Below are positions 32,730-44,397 of a stretch of DNA of 64,000 bases, piece after piece. Made by a program: the position numbers and the translations under genes. How positions within the stretch are numbered: the stretch's first letter is position 1; each line of letters starts with the position of its first letter. Origin of the DNA: Tipula vernalis (taxonomy: Eukaryota; Arthropoda; Insecta; Diptera; Tipulidae). The notes beneath the pieces were generated by a model. That model saw nothing but the letters and a program-made list of their open reading frames with translations. It searched no databases and was not told the origin of the DNA. Location: assembly GCA_958295665.1 (NCBI GenBank), contig OY282559.1, positions 272,192,047-272,256,046 of the forward strand, given 5' to 3'.

Positions 32730-35700
32730 TTGCCAAATAAGACAGGTAAGCTAATTTACAACACAGAAGTAAAAAAGACGAGGACAGCGATTCTCTGTCG
32801 TTCGTCGTACAATATCTTCTCAATTAACCAATTTATTTCCAGAGACATAACTGCAGTCTCATTAGAGATACCTCTATCCAGAGAAGGCATGGTCACAATT
32901 AATATGGCATCAGCCTATTTTCCCGGGGACGATAACGACCCACCTCCGGAAGAAGTACAGAGCTTTATCAATTACTGGGTAAAAGTTCATCATTGGTTGT
33001 GATGCTAATTCACACCACACAATCTGGAGTAGCACCAACACCAATACAAGAGGTGAGCAACTTTTTGAATACTGTTCATCAAATAATATTGCTATAAATA
33101 ATACAGGGAACGAGCCGCCCTTTGTGAAGCCATTAGAAGGGAGGTGCTGGACCTTACTATGTCTGACATGGGTACCTCCAGCACAGTCCAGAATTGGCAT
33201 GTATAGGGGTAAGCATCTTTGTCGGATCATAGGTGTATAAGATTTGATATTAGAACCCCCTAAATAACAGAAGCTACGGTAAGAATACCTAAAGGTACGG
33301 ACTGGGCTGTCTTTACCAATAAACTACAAGACAATGTAGGGGGTTTACAGAACTATATCGGCTCTGTTGCAGAGCTTGATAGAGTTGCTGATAATCTCAC
33401 CAGGGCAATAATTGATGCCTATCACTCAAGTTCTCCTGAGGTGCGTGTTAGAGGAACTAGGGATGTTCCTTGGTGGACCTCCGCCCTGGAGACTAAAAGA
33501 AAAACAGTGCGTAAGCTCTTTAACAGAGCAAACATAACAGATGACTGGGCAGCGTGTCGAACTGCCCTCACCCAGTATAATGAGACTCTGAGAAAGAGCA
33601 AAAGATAGAGCTGCAGAACTTTTTGCGAGAAGATATACGAGATTCCGGCAGCTTGCCGACTCCAAAAAGCCCTCGAATTAGATCATAAAAACCCTCTGGG
33701 CTCAGGAAGAAGGCTGGACAGGACCTTAACCACATCAAGGAAAGAGACTCTTGAATGTCTGGTGAAGGGACAGTTTCCGGAGTGCACAATCATTGCGGGT
33801 CAGGAGGACCCTGATATGAGCGTGGTGCATCCATATCTAGTCCCAAGGGGGGTCTACAAGCGAGCGATGGAAATCTTCACCGCTGGAGGGTTGCGCTGGG
33901 CTATCAATTAATTTGGTATCTTTAAGTCTTCAGGAGGGGATGGAATCTATCCTATTTTTCATCAACGAGGCCTGGATGTATTGGAGCCCCACCTAATCAA
34001 ATTATATAGAGGTAGCTTTAGTCTGGAATACATCCCCAGATGCTGGAGGGAAGTAAGAGTCATATTCATACCAAAAAATGGGAATAAATCCCCCGATGAC
34101 ATTAGGTCCTACAGACCTGTTAGCCTTGCATCATTTATACTTAAAACCACGGAAAAAATATTGGGCCTATATATCAGACTCAATACAATTCAAAGATGTC
34201 CTCTAAATCCTAGCTAACATGCTTATCAGGTGAGCAAATCTACGGAGACAGCCCTGCATGAATTAACATCGGAAATCGAGGATACACTTCGCAACAAGGA
34301 GGCACTATTATATTCCTTCATTGACATCCAGGGTGCCTTCGATAATACTAATTTCGAGGTGATTCGGGAACTAGCTGTAGCGAGGGGTATCGACTCCTCA
34401 ATCATCGGGTGGATAATAAACATGCTCAGAAGCAGGAGTATTAAAGCCTCGATTGGCGAAGCAAGCATCTGAATTGCACCTACCAAGGGCTGCCCTCAGG
34501 GCGGAGTACTGTTGCCGTTGCTGTGGCTCTTGGTAATGGACCACTTGCTCGCTATTTTGAGGAACTCCCGAATATCAATCATTGCCTATGCTGATGATCT
34601 GGTGCTGATGGTCAGGGACAAATTTGAAAGCACAATAGCTAAGCGTACGCAACATGCTCTAAGATTGGTAAACGAGTGGTGTGTTGAAGTAGGCCTTAGC
34701 GTCAATCCCAAAAATATAACATGTACTATCTTTACAAATCGGAGGAGAATTTCCTTTCCTCCTATAACTATGAATGGGGAAATACTCAAAATAACGTCTG
34801 AGGTTACATATCTAGGGATCATTTTTGACCAAAAATAAACCTGAAACCTCCACTTGAAATACATCGCAAATAAGGCAAACAAAGCATACTTTGGGTGCCA
34901 ACGTATGTTTGGTAAAACATGCGGCCTAAACCCACAAATGATAATCTGGCTTTACCAAACCATCATAAGACCAATGATATCTTATGCGGTGTTTATATGG
35001 TGGCCAAAGACAGAGCAAATAAATGCTCGTTCAGCTTTGGACAAAATTCGAAGATTAATATATTTGGGCGCAACGGGAGCAATTAGGACCTGCCCTACTG
35101 CTACCCTTGAAAGACTGCTAGGACTCTCACCAGTCCACATATATCGTCGTGTCCAAATAAAAGTATTACATCTGCAAATCATTAATTTTTTGGAAGGGCG
35201 TGTCAAGTTTTTAATGTTAAATTTGGCTTAATTCTTTTTAAATAAAATTCTTGCCACACTTTCTGGAAAGAACTTTATCCAAAAAAAAATTAAGCCGAAA
35301 TTAGCAATAACAACTTTAGAGCCTCTTCAGAAAAAATAGTGATTTGTAGATGTAATATTCTTATTTGGACACGACGATATGTCAAAAGTGTGGCAGGTTT
35401 GAGAGCCATAAAACTGAAAGTAACAAGTCAGGTTAGACTGGCTAGTTCGGGACACAATAGCATCCTGGATAAACTAAACTTGGCAGACGATATTGCCCAG
35501 CTATCAGATATGATGGTAAAGACTACTGACTGCCGGAGGAACTTCACGATCCGGATACCCGAAAGGGACATGGTGGGGAACATCATTTCCTCCTTACCAC
35601 AGCACGCATCGGTGTGGTGTGCCGATGGGTCAAAAACAAACGAGGGCACGGGTGCGGGGGTTGTGCGGCCCGGTTTCAGGCTCTGTATACCGTTGGGAAA

Positions 35701-36210
35701 GACCCCTACGGTTTTCCGTGCTTCAGTGCCCCAAAAAGAAGTATATAAGAACGGAGATCTACATAATCTCGGATAGCCAGGCTGTTTTATTAGCCCTGGC
35801 AGCTCCGTTGTTCAGCTCTAAACTGACATTGAGCTGCTACAGCAACCTTAGAAGGTTGGGTAGCGACAACAAGGTTACCCTCTTGTGGTCCCTCGGCCAC
35901 TATAACCAGGGAAAGAGGCCGCAGACACCTGTGCAAAAGAGGGTGCGGGTGGAATCTTCTACGGCCCCGGCCGAGCCTAGCGTTGCCTATTCCAAAGGCC
36001 ATGTAGCAAGGAGAGACCTCTTCTGGGAGCAGAGATGTTCTGCTTCACTCTGGGAGTCATCTCGGGAATGAAACAGGGAAAACCCCATCAGAGAACTGCA
36101 AGTTCTGTAATCTGGGAAGAGAAACATCCGAACACTCGCTGTTCGAGTGCAGTGCGATCGCCCTAAGAAGAATTAAAACACTCAATGCTTACTCTTAGTG
36201 GCCTCACGCC
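32730..36210 (+). pseudogene. LOA ORF2: endonuclease, RT, RNase H, zinc ribbon; broken
   Basis: The endonuclease shows MASAYFPGDDNDPPPEE at about 32,904-32,955, then GCDANSHHTIWSSTNTNTRG near 33,000-33,050 and NNTGNEPPF. The RT runs from about 33,920 (SGGDGIYP) through SYRPVSLASFILKTTEKIL, ALLYSFIDIQGAFDN with the first Asp, GCPQGGVL, and IIAYADDLVLM with YADD at 34,587-34,598. RNase H begins with WCADGSKTNEGTGAG near 35,613-35,660 and continues in another frame with ISDSQAVLLAL. A zinc ribbon CKFCNLGRETSEHSLFEC follows near 36,090-36,145. Frames change several times, and stops occur at about 34,215, 34,470 and 34,836. A fold-back duplication breaks the region between RT and RNase H. Confidence 0.88.
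35139..35383. repeat. Fold-back (inverted duplication) inside the LOA element
   Basis: The segment at 35,139-35,185 (ATATATCGTCGTGTCCAAAT ... TACATCTGCAAATCATT) is repeated inverted at about 35,338-35,383. Inside the spacer a second inverted pair (AAATTTGGCTTAATTC and AATTAAGCCGAAATT) lies at about 35,219 and 35,289. Coding sequence resumes after the right arm, so this is an insertion or inversion that split the gene. Confidence 0.75.
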
Positions 36211-36370
36211 GACCCTGTGGATGTTCATGACCTTGTGGCGTTTATCAAAGACCTGAATCTACATTTCACATAGATTGATTTCTCTACTTTTACACGGGGA
36301 TGCACAATAGATCTTGCTGGTCGAAGTGCACAGGGTTCCTCTTACCAACCCACCCTATTTAAAAAAAAAA

Positions 36371-36554
36371 AGCCCTACAATTTTTTCAGAATAATTTACA
36401 TGGAATGTTTTTGTTAAAACTATTATTGAAAAATTGGCGTTTTGTGGACTTAACCATATTATTTACTTTATTTCTAACTCTAATATATTCTGACCGATTG
36501 AATTCAGTTTTATTTCGTTTCCAGTTCTCGTAAAGAAAATCGCAAATATTTCGG
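36371..36554 (+). repeat. 184-bp direct repeat, right copy
   Basis: It follows the A run of the LOA element and matches 32,171-32,354 without length change. Beyond 36,554 the LINE B sequence continues (TACCTGATAATGTC), whereas after the left copy the LOA element begins. Confidence 0.85.
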
Positions 36555-37150
36555 TACCTGATAATGTCATTACCAAAGTTAAACTCAGTTAATCTTATTT
36601 CACTAAGTACTTTCGAAGCGGTGCAAAAATGTTAAGTAGTTGCTCATTTACATCGCGTAACGAATAAAGACTATTCCAGTCTAAAGAGCTGGCAGCTCTT
36701 TATAATTCCCAGTATAAATGGCATAGGAACCATAAATCAAATCGTGAGTAGTAGCGATTCTGGGACCCAGATTTGCGTGAAAGTACCAAAATTGGCAGGA
36801 TAATTAGCAAACGCTAAAACAATTAAGGTATAGCTTTGCCCATGAAATTAGTGGCCTCTTTTGAAATTAACTTACGACCAAAGGAAGACATTAATGATTT
36901 TAATTTTTTGGCCTTTGGTTTAGTACTAAGACAATTACAATTAAAGTCCCTAACAATTATTACTTCACTGAATTTAGATATAATATCATCCAAGATAATT
37001 TCAAGATCATAGATAAATTCTATTTTGGGTGGGCAATAAATCACTCCTATAACTAGTTTATTATATTGATTACCAATTTATATGAGCATAACATCAATAA
37101 CACCAATTTAGTAACCTTTGCATTCCAATTGAACCTGTTTATAATTTTAA
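36555..37150 (-). pseudogene. LINE B, 5' part: endonuclease
   Basis: On the minus strand at 37,044-36,823 the translation reads MIYCPPKIEFIYDLEIILDD, then EVIIVRDFNCNCLS. This is the C-terminal half of the APE-type endonuclease, with the usual IVGDFN box changed to IVRDFN. It belongs with the RT at 31,080-32,354; the order of domains on the minus strand is consistent once the LOA element is set aside. Confidence 0.8.
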
Positions 37151-37562
37151 GTATCTACGTTTGCATCTGGATAGTCAGTTAAGTCCATCATGTTTGTTAA
37201 ATCTGGGCTTTTCTATGGATTACGTTGTTGGGGTGGGGTTTATTTGAATACATTGGAACCGTGATACGTCGTCGTGATTATTTTTGTGGCTTGTAAAATT
37301 TTGCCATTGCAACACTTATACTGGAATACAACAACTAGATATACCCAATATTATCGATTGGTAATAATCGAATGTCTACAAATCAAACAAAAATTATAAA
37401 ACGTGTAATTGGAAAAATTCATCGATTTCCAGGTAACAAAATTCGAAGTGTTGTATTGAAAAATACATACAATCATTTTTATTAAAATTTAATTTTGTTG
37501 AATTCGAGAACTAAGCTTTTCACAATTGTTAAAGTGTATTGTGTATTGTATTAAATCTAAAA

Positions 37563-38714
37563 ATGAGTGAGGACCGTGATTTCCTTATTAAATCACCAGT
37601 TGGTGGGAAAGAAAGCGTTTGATTTCTCTCCCGGTACTCTTAAATCATTGTTCAGTCGTTTGCCACATATGTATCAGCGGTTTGTTGAAGCTCAGACTAA
37701 ATTAGAAATTTATGATAAGAACACAGATGACGTTTAGTCAAAACTTTTGGATTTTATTGAAGAAGTGGATGAGAGCAAAACTCAACCAATAATCCAGTCA
37801 ACTGTGAACGAATCAAATATTTCTACCAACTCAGCTGCGTCTTTTCAAAATCATCTCCAGATTTCAATTCCTGTGTGCGAAATGAAAGTACCTGAATTTG
37901 ATGGGCAATTTTCAGACTGGAATGACTTTAAACCAGTCTTTCAGGAATTAATTAATAACAATCCCAAACTTTCAAAGGTAATTAAATTTCAATATCTTCG
38001 TCAGTCTATAGACAAAGGCAAGGCCGCACATTTTATTCAGGGAATTCCACCCACCCAGGAGAATTATGATTCTGTCTGGAAGTCGTTGTCCGATTATTAC
38101 GATAACGAAACCTGAATAAAATGTGTTCACATGAAAGCACTTTTACTCCCTGAAACCTCTTCGATAGGAAAATAATGCGGCAGCATTACAAATTTTTATT
38201 GAATCGTTCTTAAAACAATACAATGCTTTGAAGGCTTTACGGGAAAATAAAGTCAAAAAAGGCGTGTGTTAAACTTTTAACTATTAACGAAGTCATTGAC
38301 ATGCCAGGGTCTGGCGTGCCAGGGTCCTGGAAGCTAGTTTGTCATCCCAATTAGCGGTGGTTCGTAAAATAGATACACATTCTCGCGATAAATATAAACA
38401 GTCTTTATACTTCTCAACCTGTGATTTGCAAATATTGTAAATCAAATCACAATATGTTCAGGTGTAGTGCATTTAATGACTTACCATGGTCAAAAAAGAA
38501 TGACTGGGTGATAGCATCAAGCTTATGTCGGAACTGTTTTGGAGCTCATGATCTCAATTCGTGCCAATCCTGCGGGTGCAGAAATTGTGGTCGCCGCCAT
38601 AATACTTTGTTACACTACACAAGGAGCGCCTGGCACTACCACAAACGACAAGTACGATCTTTCACCATAAAGTTCAGAAGCATTATCAATAAAACCCAAT
38701 CCTTCAACACTTAA
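37563..38714 (+). pseudogene. BEL gag remnant (DUF1759-like and zinc knuckles)
   Basis: An ATG at 37,563 opens a short frame that soon shifts. The matching region resumes with RLPHMYQRFVEAQTKLEIY, a stop at 37,736, and a 122-residue frame at 37,747-38,115 with VPEFDGQFSDWNDFKPVFQE and IKFQYLRQSIDKGKAAHFI, the core of the DUF1759 gag domain. At 38,421-38,714 come the cysteine-rich knuckles (CKYCKSNHNMFRC, then CRNCFGAHDLNSC, then CRNCGRRHNTLLH), the set found in BEL gag proteins. A short duplicated GTCTGGCGTGCCAGG-like stretch near 38,308 lies in the decayed gap between the two frames. Confidence 0.85.
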
Positions 38715-38777
38715 TCGCTCGATTAAGGGTGATCAACCTCAATCTAGTTCGGTAGCTTACAAATAGTCAAAATCAAG

Positions 38778-39206
38778 GTGATGCTTCAGGGTCAGTATGT
38801 TTCGCAACTACATCTCAAATTCTTCTACATATATACTCCCGTAATTTGGGTTTATGGTGCTAGTGGTGTAAAATATCCCTGTCGTGTTCTGCTTGATTCG
38901 GCTTCTCACAAAAATTTCGTAACCGAAGATTTATGTCAAATGTTACAAGTACCACAGAAACCTACTTTTTCATTGGTTTCCAGGGTTAACGAAAATGTAA
39001 CGCAATTAAAAAATGAGGTGCACTTGAAAATTCAATCTCGAACATCTAAGTTTGAAGCAAGTCTCGATTTTTTGGTAATGTTAAAAATAACAGGAGAATT
39101 ACCACTTGTTCCAATTACATTCAACAATCGGGAGATACCGGATTCCATTCAACTTGGTGACCCGTTCTTCTATAAATCACAAAAAATCGATATGTTGAAC
39201 ACATGA
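38778..39206 (+). pseudogene. BEL aspartic protease domain, truncated pol
   Basis: The frame contains CRVLLDSASHKNFVTEDLC, the BEL-type protease active site (DSAS where retroviral-type enzymes have DTGA). It is followed by the DUF1758-like body with LGDPFFYKSQKID. It ends where RT should begin and abuts the integrase frame, overlapping it by four bases in a different frame. It is intact as far as it goes but truncated. Confidence 0.8.
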
Positions 39207-40210
39207 AATGTGTTTTTGTTCATGTTGACCACATGAATAAAAACCAGTGTATTCCAAAGCAAAGTCCACTAAAAAATTTAAATCCTTTTTTTGATTCGTC
39301 AATGCTGCTGCGAATTGGAGGACGGTTGAGTAATTCAAATTTGGGCTTTGATAAAAAATATCCTATCATTGTTCCAAAATGTAAATTTGCGGAACTAATT
39401 GTTCAAAACGAACATTGCCGAAATCTCCACGCTGGTCCGCAGGCTTTATTAAGCTTTGTACGACAGAAATATTGGGTGATAGATGGTCGTAATATGTGTC
39501 GCAAAATATTTCACAAATGTTTGCGATGTTTCAGAATGAAACCTACCTCAGTCGAACAGCTAATGGGACAACTGCCCGCTAGTCGAGTGAATATAGGTAG
39601 AGCATTCGAGAATGTCGGTGTCGATTACTGCGGTCCATTTGCAATAAAACCATTAGTACGTTCTAATGTCACTCTTAAAGCTTATATCACAATTTTTATA
39701 TGTTTTTCAACAAAAGCTGTGCATATCGAGGTGGTGCATGACCTATCAACCCCGTCGTTTATATCTGCATTCCGACGGTTTGTCGCTAGTAGAGGTCGAT
39801 GTATTAACATGTACAGCGATAATGCGATGAACTTTATAGGAGCAAGAGCTGAGGTCAGAGAGATTCAGAGATTGTTTGACTCGGAGATTCATCGCTCCAA
39901 GCTCGCTAAATACTTTGCTGAAGAGAGCATCAATTGGATGACTATTCCTCCGCGGTCACTTCATTTCGGTGGGTTGTGGGAAGCTGCCGTGAAAATCATG
40001 AAACATCATCTCAAAGCATCCCTGGGAACGTATAGTTTTACAATCGAAGAACTAATGATAATTACCGCTCAAATAGAAGCAATTCTTAATTCACGGCCTA
40101 TTACGCCTATGTCCAATAATGTTGATGATTTAGCGCCTCTTACACCGGTACATTTTCTTATTGGATGCCCTTTGAATTGTTTGCCTGAACCTACACTAAT
40201 GCACTTTTAA
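39203..40210 (+). CDS. BEL/Pao integrase, open 335-residue frame
   Basis: This integrase moiety remains fully open. The N-terminal zinc site is HCRNLH (71/76) with C106 and C109 (CLRC). The DDE core is D141 (VDYCGPF), D206 (YSDNAMNF) and E260 (GLWEAAVK). The conserved AILNSRPITP and LTPVHFLIG stretches follow. In a complete element this would be the C-terminal part of Pol, inserting cDNA into the genome. Here the RT and RNase H in front are deleted and the DUF5641-like tail behind is shifted out of frame, so the ATG at 39,203 is only the first in the open stretch. Retention of all catalytic residues suggests the deletion is young or that the frame stayed open by chance. Confidence 0.8.
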   Translation: MKCVFVHVDHMNKNQCIPKQSPLKNLNPFFDSSMLLRIGGRLSNSNLGFDKKYPIIVPKCKFAELIVQNEHCRNLHAGPQALLSFVRQKYWVIDGRNMCRKIFHKCLRCFRMKPTSVEQLMGQLPASRVNIGRAFENVGVDYCGPFAIKPLVRSNVTLKAYITIFICFSTKAVHIEVVHDLSTPSFISAFRRFVASRGRCINMYSDNAMNFIGARAEVREIQRLFDSEIHRSKLAKYFAEESINWMTIPPRSLHFGGLWEAAVKIMKHHLKASLGTYSFTIEELMIITAQIEAILNSRPITPMSNNVDDLAPLTPVHFLIGCPLNCLPEPTLMHF

Positions 40211-40525
40211 CGGACTGTCGCGATACCAACGCCTTCAATACTGTACACAAATTTTCTGGAAATTTGCTGAGTTACAACGCCTCACCAAGTGGCAAAATAA
40301 AAATCCAAATATTAAAGAGGGAGCGTTTGTTCTTCTTAGGGATGATAACGCGCCCCCTTTGAAATGCTTGTTGGGTCATATCATCAAACTCCATCCAGAA
40401 AAGGATGAACTTGTTTGAGTGGTTTCAGTGAGAACGGAGTCGGGAGTGTTTGAAGGAGGGATTGACAGAGTATGTGTCTTACCCATAGAGAGTTTGCCGG
40501 ATGAGGTATTGAAAAATGTCTGATT
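40211..40525 (+). pseudogene. BEL DUF5641-like tail of pol, out of frame
   Basis: After the stop at 40,208, other frames give LTKWQNKNPNIKEGAFVLLR and PLKCLLGHIIKLHPEKDELV, then a stop, then VVSVRTESGVFEGGIDRVCV, the chromodomain-like end of BEL Pol. At least one frameshift and one stop separate it from the integrase. The same domain occurs on the other strand at 56,265-56,650 from a different element. Confidence 0.75.
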
Positions 40526-40534
40526 TTTCACTGA

Positions 40535-43500
40535 TATGTCGTGGAAGCAATTAAAAAAAAAAATAAAAAAATTTTTTTTTGTTAAACTTTTCAAACTTTT
40601 TGTGAAATGCTTTATTAACTGAATTTACAATTGTTTTAGCTGATTATTTTTTTTATATTGTATGAATTACCTGAGACACATGAAGTGAATCATCGATACA
40701 TTTTTCCAAATTAAAAATTTTTTTTGTATTAAAATATAATCAATGAAAAAACGTTTGATTTCGAAATTACACTATTTCAAGGTGGCCGGCAAGGCATGTT
40801 TAGGCTTAGAATAATTTAATAATAATATTCTCCTTTGTTATATAGAGCCATCTGTAAAAAATTAAAAATGTAAAGACAAAAAATAAAATGTCAATAGACG
40901 TCACCTCTATCGTAAAATTTAATAAAAATAAATATAGAAAACGAAATGAAGAAATGAATTCGAAATTTCAGTTTTTTGATTTTTGAGTAGTTTTTTGGAG
41001 TTGGTGTGTAAAGGAGCAAGAAAAATAATGTTAGATCTTAAAAAACACAATTATAATTTAATTTAAATAAAGTAAATGCGTTTTATTTATATGTGCAAAG
41101 CAAAAGAAAAGGAAGCGTTTTTTTTTAAATAAAAGTTTATGTTAATCGGCAACAGCATTTCTTGATTTACTTTGACAATTCAACTTCGTGCTGGTTTGAT
41201 CTAGTTCAATAATTGCAGTTTTAACCGATTTTAAAACATAAACATATTCTTAATATGGTTAACCATTGCAAAAACGCTAAAACATTTGGGTTGCTATTTA
41301 CAACGCCCTCCGGTCATTCGTCTTGATCTTTCACTGTACAAGTTGAATGTCTGTCGTTAATATGTTAGCGATTTGCTTAACGATTTAGCCTGATAACACT
41401 TTAGGGATTTAAATGTCACAATGTGATCATCACATTCACAGCCGATTTTAAACCAATTTGATTTCACATTCTTTCATGTTGATGATAATTTTATTGATAT
41501 ACTCGTAGGTAGATAAGAATGTAAGTCACAAGATATTAGGGTTGTATTGGGAACCACACTTATATTATTTTAAGAACAAGGTGAAATTTTAGATACCGGT
41601 GTGAATACAAAAACAAACTAAGTATTTTTGTTCGAATCAGGTAACTTATTTGATTCGGTTTGGGTGGCTTTTAATTTGGGAATATTAATTGACTTATAAT
41701 TCCGCCATATTCTCCATATTTTGGAAGGGGCCATATGAGGCTACGGTGAAGAGTGGTAAATTTCATTTTAAATGAGCTGTTGGAAATGGTGACGGTTGGA
41801 AATGACGGTTTGTCTAAATTCACGACATCTTGGTCCAATATCGAGGGAGTCCAATAACATAACCTGTTTTATAGCGGAATATTTTTTGGTCGTGCAGCCG
41901 ATCGCTTATCTTCTCGATTGGCCTCTTCATCGGTATTATCACTATTTTGTGATTTGGTTAAAACAATCATAATACATGGCATTACACCGGGCTAATATAA
42001 ATACTATATACATCATAGAATTCGAAAAAAAAACACATTGTATACTGGAGTCCAATCAACCATAGCATGACTAATTGACAAATAATAATTAAAATAGATA
42101 TTGCTTACGTATCTCGAAATAAATTGCAAAATAGCACGCGCTCTATACATTTAATTGCACCCGTACGTTTTTCATTGTATAAAGCACGCGCTGCGTACTT
42201 GGAACGTATAGATAAATCGCAAGAATAATTTAAATTTAAGCGATAAAACAAGTAAGCGATAAGAGATTGATGTTACCGCATACATATGTGTACACTTTTA
42301 TCAAAGGTAGGTCAATAATTAAAAAGCTGCCGATAGGTTTATTTATAAATACATAGAAATTTGTACGAGTATATTACGAGTACATACATAGTGTCGAGTA
42401 TTTTAAGCAATTCATGACCTTACATTTTTTTTTTAATCCAAACTTATAATCAATAATGGGCCATAAAGTTTATTGAATGCTGTAAATATTAATCTTTATT
42501 GTAGAACATAGGTGATGTTTCGTGGTTAGACAATTGATTATATTCGTATTCGTAGTTATAAATACTCGATGATGCAGACTATTGCCTTATTCTGCTTATC
42601 TATTTAGTACATTGTAGAGTTTAACTTACCTTTACTTGATTTTACAAAGTAAACTAAATATTTATCTCTCTAATTTGATGGATTATGCAAGACGAAGCAC
42701 ATTAAAATATTTTAATGATCTAGGTATGGAAACGGCTTGTTGATCCAGTTGTCAGTTTGATTCATCAACAGGGTCTTCTTTTAAACTAACACATTTTTCC
42801 CCGCGATCGTCTATTCTATTTAACTCTTCCAAATAGTAGTTGGATTAAACAGTCGCTGAGGGCCAGATCGGTGAATACGGTGGATGGTCAATCAATTAAA
42901 GTATGCCCAATCCTTCAGTCAAATTATGACAAGTCAAGTTTCATGAGGGGAGCCGGGGAAATTCGTTTGAATGAAAGACCCGTATAAAATTTAAAAATTT
43001 GTATAAATTCAACCTTTAAAGTGTCATGTCCCTACTGTTGTAGTTAGTAGTTGTGTTGTAGTTATAACTGTTTTATTGAATTTTATAATATGCTTCCCTT
43101 ATGAAACTTAACGTATAACATGTGACAATCCATAATGAGTTTCTATTCAGCCATAAAATTACTATATGGAAATACCAGTTTATAGGTTGTTTTAACAATT
43201 TTGCTTTTATATGAAGTATGTTTCAGCTGAAATATACAGGCTGGTAACTTTCGGCTGAGATAGCTAAGACGCTATCTACATTACCGAAATCCTAGTCCAT
43301 CCTGGACAAAACATTTTCTTGCGTGAAATCGTATTACTATTTCTAGATGTGGATACTAGAAACTGATTCTAAGGTTAGATTTTGATGAATCAACCAGTTT
43401 TATTTATGAAAACCATTATCATTAAAAATGATCAGAATTTAGCTCCTGTAATCGCTTTTGTCAAATGTTTACTGTCACCTATTCAAGACTAACAACAGCA

Positions 43501-44395
43501 ATTTGCCTGCGTTCTTTTGGTTGATACTATATAAAAAAATATTTTCAGGGGGGCTCCAATAAAATCCGCAGCCAGCCAAACAAAAATAATTATTTGAAAA
43601 TTGGTTCTATTTAAAAATGATCATCTGTTTCTTTGGGAACAAAAAAAATCAAATCTTGAAACTAACGAACGTCTCGCAAAGAAGGAGACGGCAAGAGATT
43701 GTTCGGCATAAAACTCGGGCAAAGACAAACACTTTAATGAATTCGAGAATATTATGAAACAGTAATAAGTTTAAAAAAGGTTTAATGGTTGGGTTATCTC
43801 AACTGATCTATGGAGAAACATTTTGCGAAAATTCACCTTCCTCAACAAATAAAAGTCAGGACAAAGATATGTTTGGATAACAGTCACACTGGAATTTCAC
43901 CATAATACCTTCAATCGATATGAAAAACGAGGTAACCGGATAAAACGACGTACCGTATAAAACTTGTACTTTTCGTTTTTTTTTTGTTGATAAGATTCTA
44001 TTCTAATTTTTATTGTTAATTCTTTTCCAGAATTAAAATTTAATTTTCCTTTTCCTGAAATTCCATTCTAATTTTAAAATTAAATCTCCCTTTTCCAGAA
44101 TATTTAAAAATTGAATTACTTTGGTCCAAAAGGACCAATGTATTAAAATCTTTTCAAAAATGACTGAACAATAATTTTGTTTGTGCAAAACCACTTTTCG
44201 CGACGTTTTGAAAGTCTCTGTGTCCAAAGGAAAAACAAAAAAAATGTCCGTCCGTCTGTCTGTACCCATAGTAACACAAGAAAGGAAATCTGTTTCTATG
44301 GTCAAGGTGTAAAGTAAGAAAACTTTTGGAATCTATACGTCAAAAGGGTCTGGTACGAGTTGATCCAAAACCATCTTTTTAAATAAATATTTAAT
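40535..44395. other. AT-rich DNA without recognisable genes
   Basis: No coding, RNA or structured repeat signal is recognised over 3.8 kb. CAAGGTGGCCGGCAAGGCA at about 40,779 resembles the purine-rich tract before a BEL 3' LTR, but no LTR pair was found. CCGTCCGTCTGTCTG near 44,247 is a short local repeat. Confidence 0.5.
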
Positions 44396-44397
44396 AT

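Larger units (their letters stand above)
32355..36370 (+). mobile_element. LOA-clade LINE inserted in LINE B
   Basis: The 4,016-bp element runs from CTGGTGAGAGGAG to an A run at 36,360-36,370 and lies between the 184-bp direct repeats. It carries part of ORF1, endonuclease, RT, RNase H and a CCHC zinc ribbon in that order. The RNase H, the IIGCDANSHH-like endonuclease box and the CKFC...H....C tail are typical of LOA-type elements of Diptera. At about 4 kb it is shorter than a full element, so the 5' part of ORF1 is probably lost. Confidence 0.85.
37225..40530 (+). mobile_element. BEL/Pao LTR retrotransposon with RT and RNase H deleted
   Basis: The plus strand carries BEL-type gag (DUF1759-like domain and three cysteine-rich knuckles), a protease, an integrase and the DUF5641-like C-terminal domain. 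The protease is followed directly by the start of the integrase zinc domain at about 39,190-39,205, so RT and RNase H are missing. TGTTGGGGTGGGG at 37,225 might begin a 5' LTR, but no second copy was found downstream, so both ends are uncertain. The element cannot transpose by itself. Confidence 0.8.

Noticed and set aside
32171..36554. 184-bp direct repeats as LTRs of a retrotransposon
   Set aside because: The enclosed element is a LINE with endonuclease, RNase H order and an A tail, and the repeats are coding sequence of the surrounding minus-strand LINE.
37225..37560. Full 5' LTR of the BEL element
   Set aside because: TGTTGGGG is a plausible LTR start, but no matching copy was found after the pol tail, so only a possible boundary is reported.
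44033..44305. 90-codon minus-strand frame
   Set aside because: No recognised motif; composition follows the AT-rich background.
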